From Agaricus subrufescens (Eukaryota > Basidiomycota > Agaricomycetes > Agaricales > Agaricaceae): a DNA stretch of 64,000 nucleotides. Under the pieces are notes generated by a model. The model was not told the DNA's origin. It did no database searches and saw only the letters and a list, made by a program, of their open reading frames with translations. Each line of letters begins with the position of its first letter. Positions within the stretch are counted from its first letter, which is position 1. Both the position numbers and the translations under genes were made by a program. This document shows positions 51,207 through 62,662 of the stretch, in pieces. The stretch lies in assembly GCA_029945375.1 (NCBI GenBank), contig CM057069.1, positions 1,240,001 through 1,304,000 on the forward strand, in the 5' to 3' direction.

Positions 51207-53476
51207 TTCTAGTTCTGGATTGTCTCCAGGTAGGTCAATGTTTTTGACCCTCCACCACTCACCAGGGGGTTGTCTAACTCAATTGGGGTGCCTAGGGACT
51301 CGTGGAGGCTCAGCAGGCACAGGAGTGGTTGGAGGAGTGACAGGGAGCGGTGCAGGAGCCTGTGGAGGCGCTCTAGGTGGAGAGGGAGCGACAGGAGATG
51401 CAGGAACAAGCACAGGAGATGCAGGAGCGATCACAGGAGCTTCAGGAGCATTCTGAGGTGCTTTAGGCTTTTCAGGAGGAATATCACTTGCAGGAGTCAA
51501 GCTAGGCGGCGGAGACAGTGCAGGGAGAGGCCAGATACCACCCCCTTCATCCTGGAGAGGTGGGAAGTCGAAATGCAACAAGGGGAGCACTAGAGAGGGC
51601 TCTGAAGCGATAGGAGTTTCAGGAGAGCTGGGAGGGCCAGCAAATGAAGGAATAGCATCGAGTTGGGCTCTAGAAGTGCCAGGGAAGTACCTTTCGTCGA
51701 ATTCTGCCCTTTCAGAGATGATTAAACGCTTGGTGACTGGGTTATAGAACTTCCAGCCCTTGTAGCCAGTAGGATAGCCTATGAAAACGCATTTTTCATA
51801 GTGAGGCTGAAGAGAATTGCGTTTATCTCGCTGTATATGCACGTAGGCAGTGCACCCCCATACTCGGAGGTGGGAAACGTCGGGTTTTTGCTTATAGAAC
51901 GCTTGGAAGGGTGTAGAACCAGGGAGAGATGACGTAGGAAGCCTATTCCACACATGCACCATAGAAGAGATGCATTCACCCCAGAAACCCGGGGGCAATT
52001 TTGACTCAGAGAGCATTGCAGTGATCCTTTCACCCATAGTTCTGTTAGCCCTTTCAGCTAGACCGTTCTGCTGAGGCCTGTTGCGAGTAGAATGCCTCCT
52101 ATCAATGCCACACTGCTCTGTGAAGGCTAGGAACGCTTTAGACATGTATTCACCGCCTTTATCGTCCTGTAGAGCGCGCATTTTCACTCCTAGTTGGTTT
52201 TCAGCCCAAGATTTGTAGATTTTGAACGCTTCAAAGGCCTCTGACTTGCTTTTCAGCAGATATACAGCTCAGAAACGCGTTGCATCGTCTATAAATGTGA
52301 TCCAGTACTTGTAGCCTGAGTGGGAAGCAACTGGGAGCGGTCCGTGAAGGTCTGAGTGCACTAGCTCGAGTGGGGATCGATTATGGCTGGCAGAGGAGGG
52401 GAAAGGAAGTGAATGCATCTTGCCAGCAAGGCAGGGCTCACATATAGGGTCAGGGGACGCTTTAGAGTCGATCTTTAGGCCTGTAACAAGCTCCTTGTTC
52501 ACCATAGACCTCACATCAGCATAATTATGGTGAATAAAGCGACGATGCCATAGGGAGAGGTCACAGGGGAGTGTAGAGACCGAAAAAGCAGCCTCCGAGG
52601 TCAAGGTTGAGTCATCTAGCTCAGCAGAGTTGTTAGGATGGATGGTGGCCGTGAAAAGCGTTGTTCCCTTGCAGCAGAAGGCCATAGAACGAGCAGAAAT
52701 CGTGATAATGAAATTCTTGTGCTGTGCAAGGTATAGACAAGACAGCAGCATGCAAAACTCTAGTAAACTTGACCGCTCTAGCCACTTTTCTGCTCAAAAC
52801 TGGCTCAAAGACCACAGACCCCACCCCAGCAGACTGTAGGTGCGAGGATCAGCTGTAGAAACAGCCCCAGCAAACTCAACCTCATAGAAGTCAGTATCAA
52901 CTGAAAGAGCAGCTTCATCATCATCTTCTGGGTCTCTAGCAGGCAGATTAGGTTGCCTGACCTTCCACCAGTCACCAGGGGGCTTCTGAACACGTCCAGT
53001 GCGACATGGCACTCTGGGAGGCTCAGGGGGAACTCCAGCAGTGGGGGGAGTCACAGGGAGCGGAATTGGAGCTTGTGGGGGTGGAGTAGCAGGGCTAGGA
53101 GGAGAAGGAGCAGGCAGAGGAGTCTCCTCTTCAAGAGGAACAGCAAGAGAACTCGGACAGGGAGGCTGAAAGCAAGCAGGGAGAGGGCTAGTATCACCTC
53201 CTTCATCTAGAAAGGTGGCACTCCAAAATGCGACACTGGTGGTGCAGGAGAAGGCTCAGAAGTAGTCTGAGGCTCAGGGGAGGGGGGAGGCCCAGGAAAT
53301 GAAGGTATAGCATTGAGTTGGGCTCTAGAAGTGCCAGGAAAGTACCTTTCATCGAAATCAGCTCTCTCCAAGATCACTGAACGCTTAGTGACTGGGTTGT
53401 AGAACTTCCAGCCCTTGTAGCCTGCAGGATAGCCTATAAAGATGCATTTTTTGAAGTGAGGCTCTAGAGAAGTCCT

Positions 53477-55854
53477 ATCAACGGCACCTCTCGGCAATCT
53501 TCATTCAAGTAGCTATACGACATCCAGGTAGATAATCTGGGCATACTACAAGAATAAGGATGCCATGACACGTATCCAAGATAAAACATTAAGCCCCGAA
53601 CAACAAAGTTAAACGTATCCGGCGGAAAAGTCATCGCCTCGAGGAAAGAAAAGAAAAAACAACATAACAAATTGAAAAGGAAATGATAAGTCCGAAAGAG
53701 AAGCGAGCGAAGCGAGCCGTGGCTCAAGCAAACACGAATCACCTACTTTCAGACTTGGATACAGCCCCGATTTTCAGATGAGCCGGTTGACGATCGCGGA
53801 CGAGATGGCGAGGGAAAATGGTGGGTACCGGCGGCGCGTGCTCCCGAAAGAAACGGTGAAGTCTCTTACTTCTTCGATGGGAACTGGCGCTTGAGCCAAT
53901 CCCGATCGAAACGGTTGTTCCAGAACGGACACGAAGTGTCCGTTGTGGAGTGCGCCTTATCCTTCTTCTTCGCTGCAGAGCAGTTGGCGCAATGGCGGTC
54001 GTCCGGATTCTTCTTCATCGCTATGGACGCCGGGATATGCGAGTCGGCTGAGTGCGGGCCCGCGCAATGAGGACAGCGTATGCCCTTAGAGCGGCATACA
54101 TCAGCGTGGTGGCCCCACCTCTGGCACCGAGTGCAGAGGGCAGAGCCGGGCCGTGGGGCAGCGCCACGGATTTGACAGTTGCGCCCACCAATAAAGATGT
54201 GCTTACCAATATAGTCCCGGGCCGTGCGGCCAGAGACGGAGTCTGCGATGTCGACCCAAGCGATGCAAGTGTCGGACTTACGTGACGTCCGCATGAAGCG
54301 GACGGCGTGTTTGATATGAGCGGATAAAGATTTACCCACTGGCGAGTTGTGCAATGCGACGGTGAAAGCCTCACGCTGCACTTGGATCCATGTGGCGGGG
54401 GGGGCCGGAATGAGCGGTACGTCCAAAACCTTAAGGTAGGACGTGGAGGTGGGGGTGGCAGACTGGAGGGGGACGAGTCCGTTGGGGTCGACGAGGCGGC
54501 GCACATGCCTAAGCACGCACGCAGACTCGGGTTTAGAGAGTACCCGGGAGGCGGCAATGAAAATGCCGGAAGCCGAGTCAGAAGAAGATTCTAGAATGAC
54601 CTCGGACTTGAGGTCATCCTTGAGGTGGCGGTTGCACTCCCGGAGGATATCGGGAGTGATATTAATAGCATGGATCGTGGACCCGGCCGGTGGGTGAATG
54701 AGAACACCACGGCGCTTCGCGCCGTGGCTGGTGTGCTTGCTCTTGCGTGCAGGAGCACGGCGAGAGACAGCGGGGGCAGATGAGGGAGCCGGGGCCTTAG
54801 GAAGGGAGGGGACGGAGGCCGGCTTAGCCTTGAGGGCGCTCTTGGAAGGTGCTCGAACAGCTGCGGGAGCAGCCGGGGCACGCTTTCCTAAAGCGGATTG
54901 CTTGGGTGCAGAGCCAGGTGGGGACTGGATGCGGACTTTCTTCGGGACCGGGGTAGTTACCTCGTCCTCGGCCATCGGGGACCGGGGACGCGATGAGGGA
55001 ACGACGGGGGTGGAAGGGAGGAAGAGGGGGGTGGTGGGTTTGGCTGGGGAGGGGGGCGACGCCGCACCAGTTTGACCAATGATAATAGCAAGAGCCGTCT
55101 CGAATGAGCAGACTCCAGCCATGTTCTGAAAATCAATATTTTTGTGAGCGCCACTCGACAATATATTGAAAATGAGACGTAGCAGTTCATCGGCGTAGCC
55201 GATGAAGTTGTCGTCGGGGGGGGTGTGCTGGACGATGTCGGCGGCAGTCGACAGCGACACGGCGAGTCCGTGCTTCTTTCCAGGTACCTTGGTAGGCGTG
55301 TAGATAGAAGCGGCGCGAGGGGTCTTGGGGGTGGCTGGCGAGGAGATAGCCTCGAGCAGCGACTGAGCAGTCCCACCCAGCTGGCGAGAGCCCGAAGGGG
55401 TGGGGGTAACGGGGGTGGATGGCCATACTGGCGCCTTGGGTTGTCCGCGCCTGCGTTCGGCACGAGTTTGGGCTTGAGGGGCGGGGGAATCCTCCTTCAT
55501 GATCCTGGAAATTGACTCCGATGCGTCCGCAAGGACGCGATTGAAGTCGGATGAGGATATGGCGGGGGCAGTGTCTGAGAACGAAACGTCCTTGGTCTTG
55601 CCCTTACCTGCTAGATGTGCTCGCATCTTTGCGATGCGCGCGGCCTTCGGAGTTTCCAACTCCATCTCCAACGCTTCACCTGCAGCTCGCATAGCGGGCG
55701 GCAGCTTTGAATCATCGTCGCTATCGGTCTCCCAGTTGCCAGAATCGAAATCCTCGCGGGTATCCATAGTGCAGAACGTATATTGCTCCAGGTACAGCTA
55801 AACCACTGAGGCTTCCAAAACAGGAAGGTAGTGGTAAGAAGTCAAGAAGCGATG
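53477..55854 (-). mobile_element. H4: ORF1-only LINE satellite without poly(A), 2.38 kb
   Basis: A perfect 14-bp duplication TCTAGAGAAGTCCT (53463-53476 and 55855-55868). The left end goes straight into ATCAACGGCACCTCTCGG with no T run, so the tail ends GTTGAT directly at the target. The 5' end on the minus strand is CATCGCTTCTTGACTTCTTA. The hairpin arms ACCACT and AGTGGT pair perfectly here. Confidence 0.9.
53866..55767 (-). CDS. H4 ORF1: gag-like zinc-knuckle protein, 633 residues, intact, double N-terminal module
   Basis: MDTREDFDSGNWETDSDDDS opens an uninterrupted frame to QFPSKK. Residues 1-60 (ending AARIAKMRAHLAGKGK) match the H1/H3 N-terminus. Residues about 60-110 (FSDTAPAISSSDFNRVLADA ... 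RAERRRGQ) match the N-terminus of H2. So both modules occur in tandem, which explains the extra 40 residues. A helical region (YADELLRLIFNILSSGAHKN), PKKVRIQSP, AINITPDILRECNRHLKDDL and DIADSVSGRTARDYIG follow. Knuckles: CTRCQRWGHHADVC (545-558), CPHCAGPHSADSH (565-577) and CANC..H..C (593-613). Confidence 0.92.
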   Translation of the reverse strand: MDTREDFDSGNWETDSDDDSKLPPAMRAAGEALEMELETPKAARIAKMRAHLAGKGKTKDVSFSDTAPAISSSDFNRVLADASESISRIMKEDSPAPQAQTRAERRRGQPKAPVWPSTPVTPTPSGSRQLGGTAQSLLEAISSPATPKTPRAASIYTPTKVPGKKHGLAVSLSTAADIVQHTPPDDNFIGYADELLRLIFNILSSGAHKNIDFQNMAGVCSFETALAIIIGQTGAASPPSPAKPTTPLFLPSTPVVPSSRPRSPMAEDEVTTPVPKKVRIQSPPGSAPKQSALGKRAPAAPAAVRAPSKSALKAKPASVPSLPKAPAPSSAPAVSRRAPARKSKHTSHGAKRRGVLIHPPAGSTIHAINITPDILRECNRHLKDDLKSEVILESSSDSASGIFIAASRVLSKPESACVLRHVRRLVDPNGLVPLQSATPTSTSYLKVLDVPLIPAPPATWIQVQREAFTVALHNSPVGKSLSAHIKHAVRFMRTSRKSDTCIAWVDIADSVSGRTARDYIGKHIFIGGRNCQIRGAAPRPGSALCTRCQRWGHHADVCRSKGIRCPHCAGPHSADSHIPASIAMKKNPDDRHCANCSAAKKKDKAHSTTDTSCPFWNNRFDRDWLKRQFPSKK

Positions 55855-57252
55855 TCTAGAGAAGTCCTCTTATCTCGTTGTACATGGACATAGGCAGTAC
55901 ACCCCCATACTTGGAGGTGGGAGACATCAGGCTTTCACTTATAGAAGGCCTGGAAGGGTGTAGTCCCAGAGAGCGATGCTGTAGGCAGCCTATTCCAGAC
56001 ATGGACCATAGAAGACACACATTCTCCCCAGAAAGAGGCAGGAAGTCAAGATTCCGAGAGCATAGCAGTGATTCTTTCACCCATAGTCCTATTAGCTCTC
56101 TCTGCAAGGCCATTCTGCTGAGGCCTGTTGTGAGTAGAATGCCTCCTTTCGATGCCAGATTGCTCCGTGAACGTTAGGAAGGCCTTAGACATGTATTCAC
56201 CACCTTTATCATCCTGTAGAGCCTGAATTTTGACTCCAAGTTGGTTCTCAGCCCAAGATTTGTAGACTTTGAATGCTTCAAAGGCTTCTGACTTGCTTTT
56301 AAGCAAGTGTACAGCCCGGAATTGCGTCATGTCGTCTATAAACGTGATCCAGTACTTGTAGCCTGAGTGGGAAGTGACTGGGAGCGGTCCATGAAGATCT
56401 GAGTGCACCAGCTCAAGAGGAGATCAATTATTGCTGGAGGAGGGGGGGAATGGAAGTGAATGCATCTTTCCTGCAAGGCAGGGCTCACATATTGGGTCAG
56501 GAGGGGCATTAGAATCGAGTTTAAGGCCTGTAACAAGGTCCTTACTCAACATAGACTTCACATCAGCATAGTTGTGATGAATAAAGCGACAATGCCACAG
56601 GGAGAGGTCAGCTGGCAGTGTAGAAACAGAAAAAGCAGCCTCAGAAGTGATAGTAGAGCCATCTAGCTCAGCAGAGCTGTTGGAGTGGATAGTGGCCGTA
56701 AAAAGCATTGTTCCCTTGCACTGGAAAGCAATAGAGCAAGCCGAAATGGTGATATTAAAGCCCTTGTGCTGAGCAAGGTATAAACAAGACGGCAGATTAC
56801 TCCTGAGGTCAGGAACATGTAGTACCCTCGAAAACTCGACCGCTCTAGCCTCCTTTCCATTAACAACTGGTTTAAACACCACAGAACCTATCCCCGCAGA
56901 GTATACAACTGAATTATCAGCTAATCGGATGGGAATGTGATTGGGGGAGTATTTCTTGAACCAGTGACGATGTGGGGTCATATGAGAAGTGGCCCCAGTG
57001 TCTGCAAGCCAATGGAAGTCAGCATCAAGCTGTAGAGGCGTAGAAAGCGAAGGGGAAGGGGAGGGATGTAAGGCACTTGCATTTCCAGCAAATTCATGGA
57101 CTCTCTGTGCTTTTTTGGGGCTAGAACTCGAAGAGGAGCTTGCTGCAGAGCCTGAGGCGTCATTTGAAGCATCCTGAGCCTTGTTAGCCTTATTTCTGTG
57201 AGTTCTAGGCTTCTGAGTGTCCTCCTGGGCGCGTTTCTTCGCCTTTTTGAAT

Positions 57253-57352
57253 NNNNNNNNNNNNNNNNNNNNNNNNNNNNNNNNNNNNNNNNNNNNNNNN
57301 NNNNNNNNNNNNNNNNNNNNNNNNNNNNNNNNNNNNNNNNNNNNNNNNNNNN
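57253..57352. other. 100-N scaffold gap
   Basis: Exactly 100 N, the usual placeholder for a gap of unknown size. Left of it is copia M gag, right of it non-repetitive sequence. The true length and the end of copia M (gag start and 5' LTR) are unknown. Confidence 0.97.
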
Positions 57353-60300
57353 GTATTTCGCATGTCTGGCACTCTCTTGAGGCATGACCTAAGGTCTCGT
57401 GGTCGTAAACGTCCTACACACGGACATTCAGTATATCCGTGCCAACATAGTTTGATTGAGACAGTCGAATTTGCAGTACACTTCAAGTTATGACGTGATT
57501 TGGAGCGAACAACGGAATGTTGTTCAAATCTATGTCGGAGATAGATTCTAGCTCGCGGTAACAGTGCGTCGAGGTCTTGGGCGCGAGAACCAGCTTAGAT
57601 GCCCCTTTTCAAATCAGCAGGCTCAACAGCAAGTACGATTCTCGACTGATGGAATGTTGAATTAACTGGTTTTGAGAATGGCGCCAAATAGCCCCTTAGG
57701 TGCCTAGTTCGCTTTTTTAGTTAACGTAGATCATCATGGTTCAATATTATTCACTCATTTTTCTAAATTTATTTGACATGGAAAATTGTTCATCTATTCG
57801 GGGAGTTGCGCAGCGTTGACCAAACAAGCATCTTGGCTAAATTCATTTAAACCATTCACATCTAAATAGTATTCACCTTGAGGTATATATTCCGAATGAG
57901 GTATCTTCCAAGGTTTGTAGAGGCGATGTGGCGGAAGCATATCTCAGATCTTCCATAAATCTATGTACCATGTCACTGTCTTTATCAATGATCTGCTTCG
58001 ATGATGGACTCTGCATTCTGGCATGACCTGAAATATGACGCGTTGTATCACAGCGCCTCATTTCATCTTGTAATCATTAGCAGCCCTGTTCTGATTGATA
58101 TATCCCACCTTTAATCAGTACAAAATTCTCAGCATCTTGAGCCCTGAAATTTTCAGCTTCGATGGGCAAGGTCACATTCTCGTGTTGGATGCCATTCTCG
58201 GTTTGGGTCGCAGTTGAGACTCCGGCTCGACCGGGCACTCTTGGAGTTAAGGAACATCTTCTACATCTCGCTGATTTCTCTGGTTTATCCCCAGCTGTTA
58301 TCACTTTTGGCTTTATTGTGATCTTCGTCGCTCGTGGCATACTTCTTATAGTGTGCCCCCTATCATAGCAGTCTCACGAATATTTTTGTTTTCCAACCAA
58401 GCACCTTCCTTTTTAAGAAAAGTAGTTTTCAAGAACACAATTTCAAATGCCGCTGATACAATTACTCGATTTATCTTTCGGCACTCACGGCCGAACCCTT
58501 TTTTGATTCTCCGAAGATCAACAAAACATTTCTGGCGTCGAAGGCGGTCGCACCGGTGAGTCCCAAGGCACCAACAGAGTCAGGCTCCAATGACCAGTGC
58601 GTCTACTTGTCTTAATTAATTTTACACATGATCCGATATCTAACCGGTGCCGAAGTCTCAGTGCCTTTGCCCGGCTTGCCCGTGTGCCGAAGAGTGAAGA
58701 GAAAAACAAGAGGAATTACTTACTGGGCTGTGGACTTGTTTTCTTAATCCGGTTACTGCGAAAACTGGCAATCTGTCAATTCTGAAGTCACGAAATGGTA
58801 AATACAGGTAAACTGATCAATTCTATAAGTTCACCAACCTCTCGGGATGATTCAGGAGATCACGCCGCAGATCGCTGTTTAATTGTTCGACTACACGCTT
58901 TCACTCAGGGCTTTATTCAATCGTCCCCAGGCAATTTGCGCTCCAAAGCACCAAGGCAGTGTACTTTGATGACATTTCTATAGTACTTGGTTCAACAATG
59001 TGTGGAACGCTGCAGGAACCCGGCATTTTGATACGAGCCGGTGAATTCGCTCATCCACGAACAGGTTCAATAACTCGCATCATGTTGATGTTATACGCTC
59101 CTGTCATGTCTTTCGTGTTTAAGGAGGCTCTTGGTTATCTCACATCTACTTCTCAAGTGTCGAGTAACGTATATACCAACGATGCCTACCAAGGTTCAAT
59201 ACCAAAACCAGGTCCCTCTGTTACTCTCTAAATGTCGTATAAACCATTTCTGGTGATGAACAAGTCCGACCCGGATCAACCCCTTCCCCACTCACCGGGC
59301 CCAAAAGCTGTCCGAGACCGGAACCTACCATTCAAAAGGAAAAAGAAAAGAAAAAAAGGCTCTAGTTCGCCCCACAAAGCATTGAAATATGGACAAGCTT
59401 TATTCCAAGATGTATCGTCATCACTGGGGTAAAAAATTCCCGAAAAAGCCTTTCCAGCATTGTCGGGGTAACGGCAGCCAATTTATCTAAATTAGGATAC
59501 AGCCTCAACGACGGTAGACAGGCGTCATCGGGTGCGCAAGCCCTGAAATAACCTAATTCTTACGTCTTTGTAACGGAATATGCTGTTGGGTCAAATCGTT
59601 CGATCCATGACGGTCTTTTCGGAAAACTAAAAAAACGGTCTCAGGCTGATGATGTCCCAGCAGCGCAAAACCCGCTTAAATCACGAAAACACCCATTTAG
59701 TTTGACACATACCATAACCCTTTATCATCATGAACAAAGAAATCAACGATTTAACCTCGAAGGGGTATCTCTTTGTAGTCGCTTGTTTCTTGTATTTCTG
59801 CTACGAGGTATTCGCACAATTCGTTATGATCGTATTAACTTTTCTCCTGTTGTACTCTGGTTCCAATCGCAGAAAACATGGCCCGGTCAATACGATATTC
59901 AGAACCCGTTTACGTACCTTAGAATATCCGTATTACCCGCGAGGACGCCCTCAAGGGTCGAGTCAATGAAAACCTGTCAAGGTCGGACGTCTGTTCAAAG
60001 TCACCCTGGCCAACAAATCTTGTGTCCCTAATGGCAAGTAAGAACCCACAAACCCAGGGATCAAATCCTCGCCGCAATTAACACTGTCGAGGAACCGTCT
60101 CTTGACATCTGAACCGCCCTCGTTATCCAATGCTCTTTCAATCGACTCGCTTGGCTGGTTTGGAAAAGCTAATTACTAGATGATTCCCTACAGAGAAATG
60201 CTGTTATCATCGTTCCTGCTGTTAAATTATGCCCTTATCCTTTTTGATCGCCTTGATAGCTCTAGGCTCTTTAGTAAAGAAGGGACCGCAGATCCAGTGA

Positions 60301-62662
60301 TTTTCAAAATGCTGATTAACGCTGAGCCTCAAGGCCTCACCGGCCGGCTCCCTCCCCCCTCCACCTCCTCGCCACGCCGCCACATCGCACCCGCCGAATC
60401 TCATATAATACACCTCTAACCCCGTAAAAAAAAGAGAAACATCAAAACCAAGTAAGACTAGACTCGTTCTCGAAAAAAACGACCAATCAAAATCGCAAAA
60501 AACCCTGCGCACCTCCCACATCCCACATCTCACCATACTACATATATCCAGCTCCACAAACCTTGACTGTTGAAAAAGTGAACGTCCGATGATATGCCTT
60601 TTTGACTTTATTCGATTGCCACGGTTTTTGACATATCGAAAATGTCAAAACCCAAACCCAAATAGAAACTGAATTGGGAAGGAGAGGAAAAATCATATAC
60701 ACATCAGACTATATAACATAAAGTAGTATTGATAACGGTATACTTGACAGCTCTAAATTATATTGATGGAAAAAAAACATTGCGTACTGATCAAGCCACT
60801 TTTGAATAGATGTTATTTTCTTCTTGTATTACGGTGAATGGTTTGGTAATTGGCTTGGTGGGGGGCAATACAAGGGAGTTTACATCTATGTAATCTAATT
60901 CCTGGGATCCGTTTCAAGCGTTCTAACAGTAGCCTATGGTCTAGATGCGATAATCGCTCAGCGCGCATGGAGCGAAAATATTTCCAATGCAAGTAACATA
61001 GCAACATGATATTGACTTGGCGGCATCACATCGTACTAAGTAACCAAACTTCAATATGAACGCACCACGATGGAACATCGTTTCATCCCCTTTCATTCCG
61101 AATTCAACATCCAAACCACCTATATATGTGTGATATACTTCTGATCCTTGAACATCGAGCGTTAGAAAGGATATAAATACTAATTGGCTGTGGGCCATCC
61201 AACCATCATGAGGTGCCGCGTTGAATACGCAAGTGAATAGGTCATGAGCTGATGAGTCGCTACATCATTTACATATATGATATATGTCAAATTCAGTGCG
61301 GCCAAGAAACGGTTCTAGAACTGTTCGCGATAAGGTTTTTAAAGTAGCAACAATGCCGAGTGGTCAAGCCGCAGGACCACTCGGGATGAGTGTGAACGCA
61401 ATGACAACCAATGATAATGTTATCCAATTTTAACAGCGATACAAGATCTACTCCGCAGTGATACAGGTTTTGATAACAACAATACCCGCTCTACAAGCAA
61501 AGGGTATTAGGCGTATAATATAAGTAAATGTACATGGTAGCATGAGTATGCCCATGCAAATGACTCAGCCTAGCAACGCAGCATAATATTCGATGTCGCA
61601 TCACGCTAGCCACTTCATCTCCTCTTATGAAGCTCTCTACACCCACCTTATTACATATAACCCGTTCAATCACACCGCTTCAACCTGTACCGGTTCAAAA
61701 AAATTTTTTTTGCAATCAGGGGATAGATTAGAAACGAGTTTCATTCGGGGAGATTGGACGAAGTGATTGGAGGTATGTCATTTGGTTTACACGTTTATCA
61801 GCCTGACCAGGTATAGATCCGAACGCCTCGATGTCCACGCTCACCCTTCTGAGTCACCTTACACTGGAGCTCTGAGCATAGACACACCCAAACCCCTCAC
61901 AACGTTTTTGTGTGCACCCCACAAGCAAGAATAGCGCATCAACTAGGTTTCGACACCTGCTTCTCGTGATAGATTATTCATTTATCCACATCATAGAACC
62001 ACCGCGTGAGTAAGCTGCCACTAGGAAGCCTTACCTAATTCATTGAACCCGAGGCTTCCGAGCCAGTCATAGGACAAACTTTACTAACGTCTTCCCTACC
62101 CATCACTTCTCATCCTGAACATGTGTCTCCAGACGAGACAACGCCAGTTTTTGCTATACCCAAACTTGACCTAGATGATCTGCAGGCTTCTCAAACCATC
62201 CGTAGAATCGCCATCACCAGCCACAAATTCTGATCATCAACACACACGAGCAATATATTCTTCTCGCTTCTGTGGCGCAGGAAGCACAATAGGTGATAAG
62301 TTCCACCCACGAAGGGCCCAATCATGTGGAGAGAACAATGAATAAAGCGTATTCCATCAGTCCATCACCTGACGACCTCGTACATCCCATCATTTCAAGT
62401 GGAGTCTAAAGGTATTGCGTTACAGAAGACAAGTATCGAACAGGGATATTAATAGCAGTATGCCGTATAACGCTCGACAAAAGTATGCGACACAGAAACG
62501 AGAAAACAGCTCAAAGTCAGAGTTCTCGCCTCACTAAACTAGACGAGGGGGTAACAGTCCAATGAATTGTTCGAGAGTCTATGGTCCTGGTATACTCGAC
62601 TCAAGAAAGCACCGTGCCAAGGGTTCATGATCAAGAAACTGTCACAAGAAAAATAGAGATAT
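57353..62662. other. Low-copy region without a recognisable gene
   Basis: 5.3 kb of more AT-rich sequence than the transposon nest, with none of its repeats. Open frames are short (under 115 codons) on both strands and none could be tied to a family. The most protein-like are minus-strand 60941-61198 (contains LDVQGSEVYHTYIGGLDVEF) and plus-strand 58959-59231. Either could be an exon, but no consistent splice sites were established. The stretch 60320-60420 is CT-rich. No tRNA, rRNA or LTR was found. Confidence 0.5.

Larger units (their letters stand above)
48962..52832 (-). pseudogene. Copia L protease-to-RT, split by S4 and a LINE tail, internally rearranged
   Basis: From right to left: the end of protease and pre-integrase (52746-52480, CEPCLAGKMHSLPF), then TGA 52269-52271 where FRAVYL has arginine. 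Next are the integrase core (52187, MRALQDDKGGEY, NGLAERANRTM) and the Pro-rich linker (to 51224). A LINE tail follows (50910-51206), then the RT N-terminus (50908-50743), S4 (49334-50742), and 57 bp more to 49277. There CTAACA, the tip of an LTR, remains, and RT residues from YGLKQAARQW to FDYTEVF region (49276-48962) follow out of natural order. About 19 bp are missing near 52747. At 52832 the sequence changes to copia M. Confidence 0.82.
52833..57252 (-). pseudogene. Copia M gag to RT linker (subfamily I), split by H4 and cut by the scaffold gap
   Basis: The Pro-rich linker (VTPPTAGVPPEPPRVPCRT) and the integrase C-terminus lie at 52833-53462. H4 interrupts at 53477-55854. The integrase core (QDDKGGEYMSKAFLTFTEQ, NGLAERANRTM), the zinc region, the protease DTGATSHMTPHRHWF (near 57000) and the end of gag with its Ser-rich linker run to the Ns at 57253. 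Several frameshifts and substitutions are present. The left junction with copia L at 52832 joins protease to linker and shares GCAG/CTGTAG-like bases. Confidence 0.85.

Noticed and set aside
57198..57486. Open frames running across the N gap
   Set aside because: They include undefined residues and have no meaning.
59700..60030. Open frames of 79-109 codons as possible genes
   Set aside because: Two overlapping frames, no recognised motif, no consistent splice sites; probably chance.
61354..61367. GCCGAGTGGTCAAG resembling the D arm of a Leu/Ser tRNA
   Set aside because: No B box or T arm follows within 100 bp and no acceptor pairing was found.
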